From UBA9676 sp036522155 (lineage in GTDB: Bacteria > Actinomycetota > Actinomycetes > Streptosporangiales > Streptosporangiaceae), in NCBI GenBank assembly GCA_036522155.1, contig DATDGI010000178.1, positions 1 to 14,921 of the forward strand: DNA of 14,921 nt, in the 5' to 3' direction. Under the pieces are notes generated by a model. The model did no database searches and had not been told where the DNA came from. It saw only the letters and a program-made list of their open reading frames with translations. Shown in pieces: positions 14,512-14,921 of this stretch (position 1 is the stretch's first letter; each line of letters starts with the position of its first letter). The position numbers were made by a program, and so were the translations under genes.

Positions 14512-14921
14512 GTGACCAGCGCCTTGCCGAGCACGTCAGGCGGGGGTGGGAATCACGGCGGCCTGGTCATCCGCGACGGCTACCTGCTGAGCATGGACCC
14601 GGCGATCGGGGAACTGGCCCGCGGCGACGTGCACATCGCCGGCGACAAGATCATCGCGGTGGGGGAGGGGCTGGCGGTGCCGCCCGGCACGGCCGAGCTC
14701 GGCGCGGCCGGGATGATCGTCGCCCCGGGGCTGGTGGACACCCACTGGCACATGTGGAACACGCTGCTGCGGAGCATGTCGGGGAGGCGCCGGGGCCGGG
14801 CTACTTCAAGGTGTCGGTGGAGCTTGGCCGCGCGTTCGGCCCCGACGACATCTACCAGGGCACCCGCCTGGCCTGCGCGGAGGCGATCAGCTCCGGCATC
14901 ACCACGGTGCACGACTGGTGC
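14512..14921 (+). CDS. Metal-dependent amidohydrolase (TrzN/AtzA/deaminase type), partial and frameshifted
   Basis: This is the N-terminal part of an amidohydrolase-superfamily enzyme cut by the right edge. It reads LVIRDGYLLSMDPAIGELARG, the usual beta-sandwich start, then IVAPGLVDTHWHMWNTLLRSM, with the HxH metal motif. After SMSG (about 14784) the original frame becomes arginine-rich nonsense. The frame beginning at 14784 instead continues perfectly with EAPGPGYFKVSVELGRAFGPDDIYQGTRLACAEAISSGITTVHDWC to the window end. One G appears to be missing in the G run at 14781-14784, either a real mutation or an assembly error. The GTG at 14512 is the first start before the sandwich and has a -10-like hexamer just upstream. 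Related enzymes deaminate or dechlorinate N-heterocycles; the substrate here is unknown. Confidence 0.75.
   Translation, partial: MTSALPSTSGGGGNHGGLVIRDGYLLSMDPAIGELARGDVHIAGDKIIAVGEGLAVPPGTAELGAAGMIVAPGLVDTHWHMWNTLLRSMSGRRRGRATSRCRWSLAARSAPTTSTRAPAWPARRRSAPASPRCTTG
14781..14785 (+). other. Apparent one-base deletion (frameshift site) in the amidohydrolase gene
   Basis: The run GGGG followed by A reads TCG GGG AGG in the upstream frame. Adding one G gives TCG GGG GAG GCG and restores family-like sequence on both sides. The exact base is ambiguous within the run. Confidence 0.75.

Overview
The window is very GC-rich, with third codon positions almost always G or C and frequent GTG starts. It encodes actinobacterial-type proteins: a DUF3817 protein, a DUF574-type SAM methyltransferase and a three-helix membrane protein next to an LprD-like one. 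It reads as chromosomal DNA of a filamentous actinomycete; I cannot name the genus. I see no tRNA, rRNA, CRISPR array or insertion sequence.

Layout. Minus strand, 1-1420: a glycerophosphodiester phosphodiesterase cut by the left edge, then a two-gene membrane-protein unit (LprD-like, then DUF3817) ending in a hairpin terminator. Plus strand, 1502-4835: a tightly packed run of a 107-residue orphan, a MaoC-type hydratase, a DinB-like protein with a HicB-like start, a stand-alone zinc-lid adenylate kinase and a type 2 glycerate kinase. A SAM methyltransferase (4909-5739) and a divergent PRPP synthetase paralogue (5838-6779) follow, each with its own promoter-like site.

The most distinctive part is 6792-11807. 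A two-subunit molybdenum hydroxylase of the isoquinoline 1-oxidoreductase type (2Fe-2S subunit and molybdopterin subunit, ATGA overlap) is transcribed divergently from an alpha/beta hydrolase that resembles the nicotine-pathway C-C hydrolase 2,6-dihydroxypseudooxynicotine hydrolase. That hydrolase is translationally coupled (ATGA) to a six-repeat LVIVD beta-propeller with regularly placed histidines. I infer a small pathway that hydroxylates and then cleaves an N-heteroaromatic or acyl-aromatic compound. The substrate is unknown.

On the minus strand, 11824-14464 holds an S9 prolyl-oligopeptidase-family peptidase followed by a type I methionine aminopeptidase. A tandem duplication of the ribosome-binding and start region lies between them. 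At the right edge a metal-dependent amidohydrolase (from 14512) begins but carries an apparent one-base frameshift in a G run near 14781.

A recurring pattern is that six genes at the heads of transcription units have a -10-like hexamer 6 to 8 bases before the start codon and no clear Shine-Dalgarno sequence, which suggests leaderless transcripts. Many of the genes inside operons carry purine-rich ribosome-binding sites.
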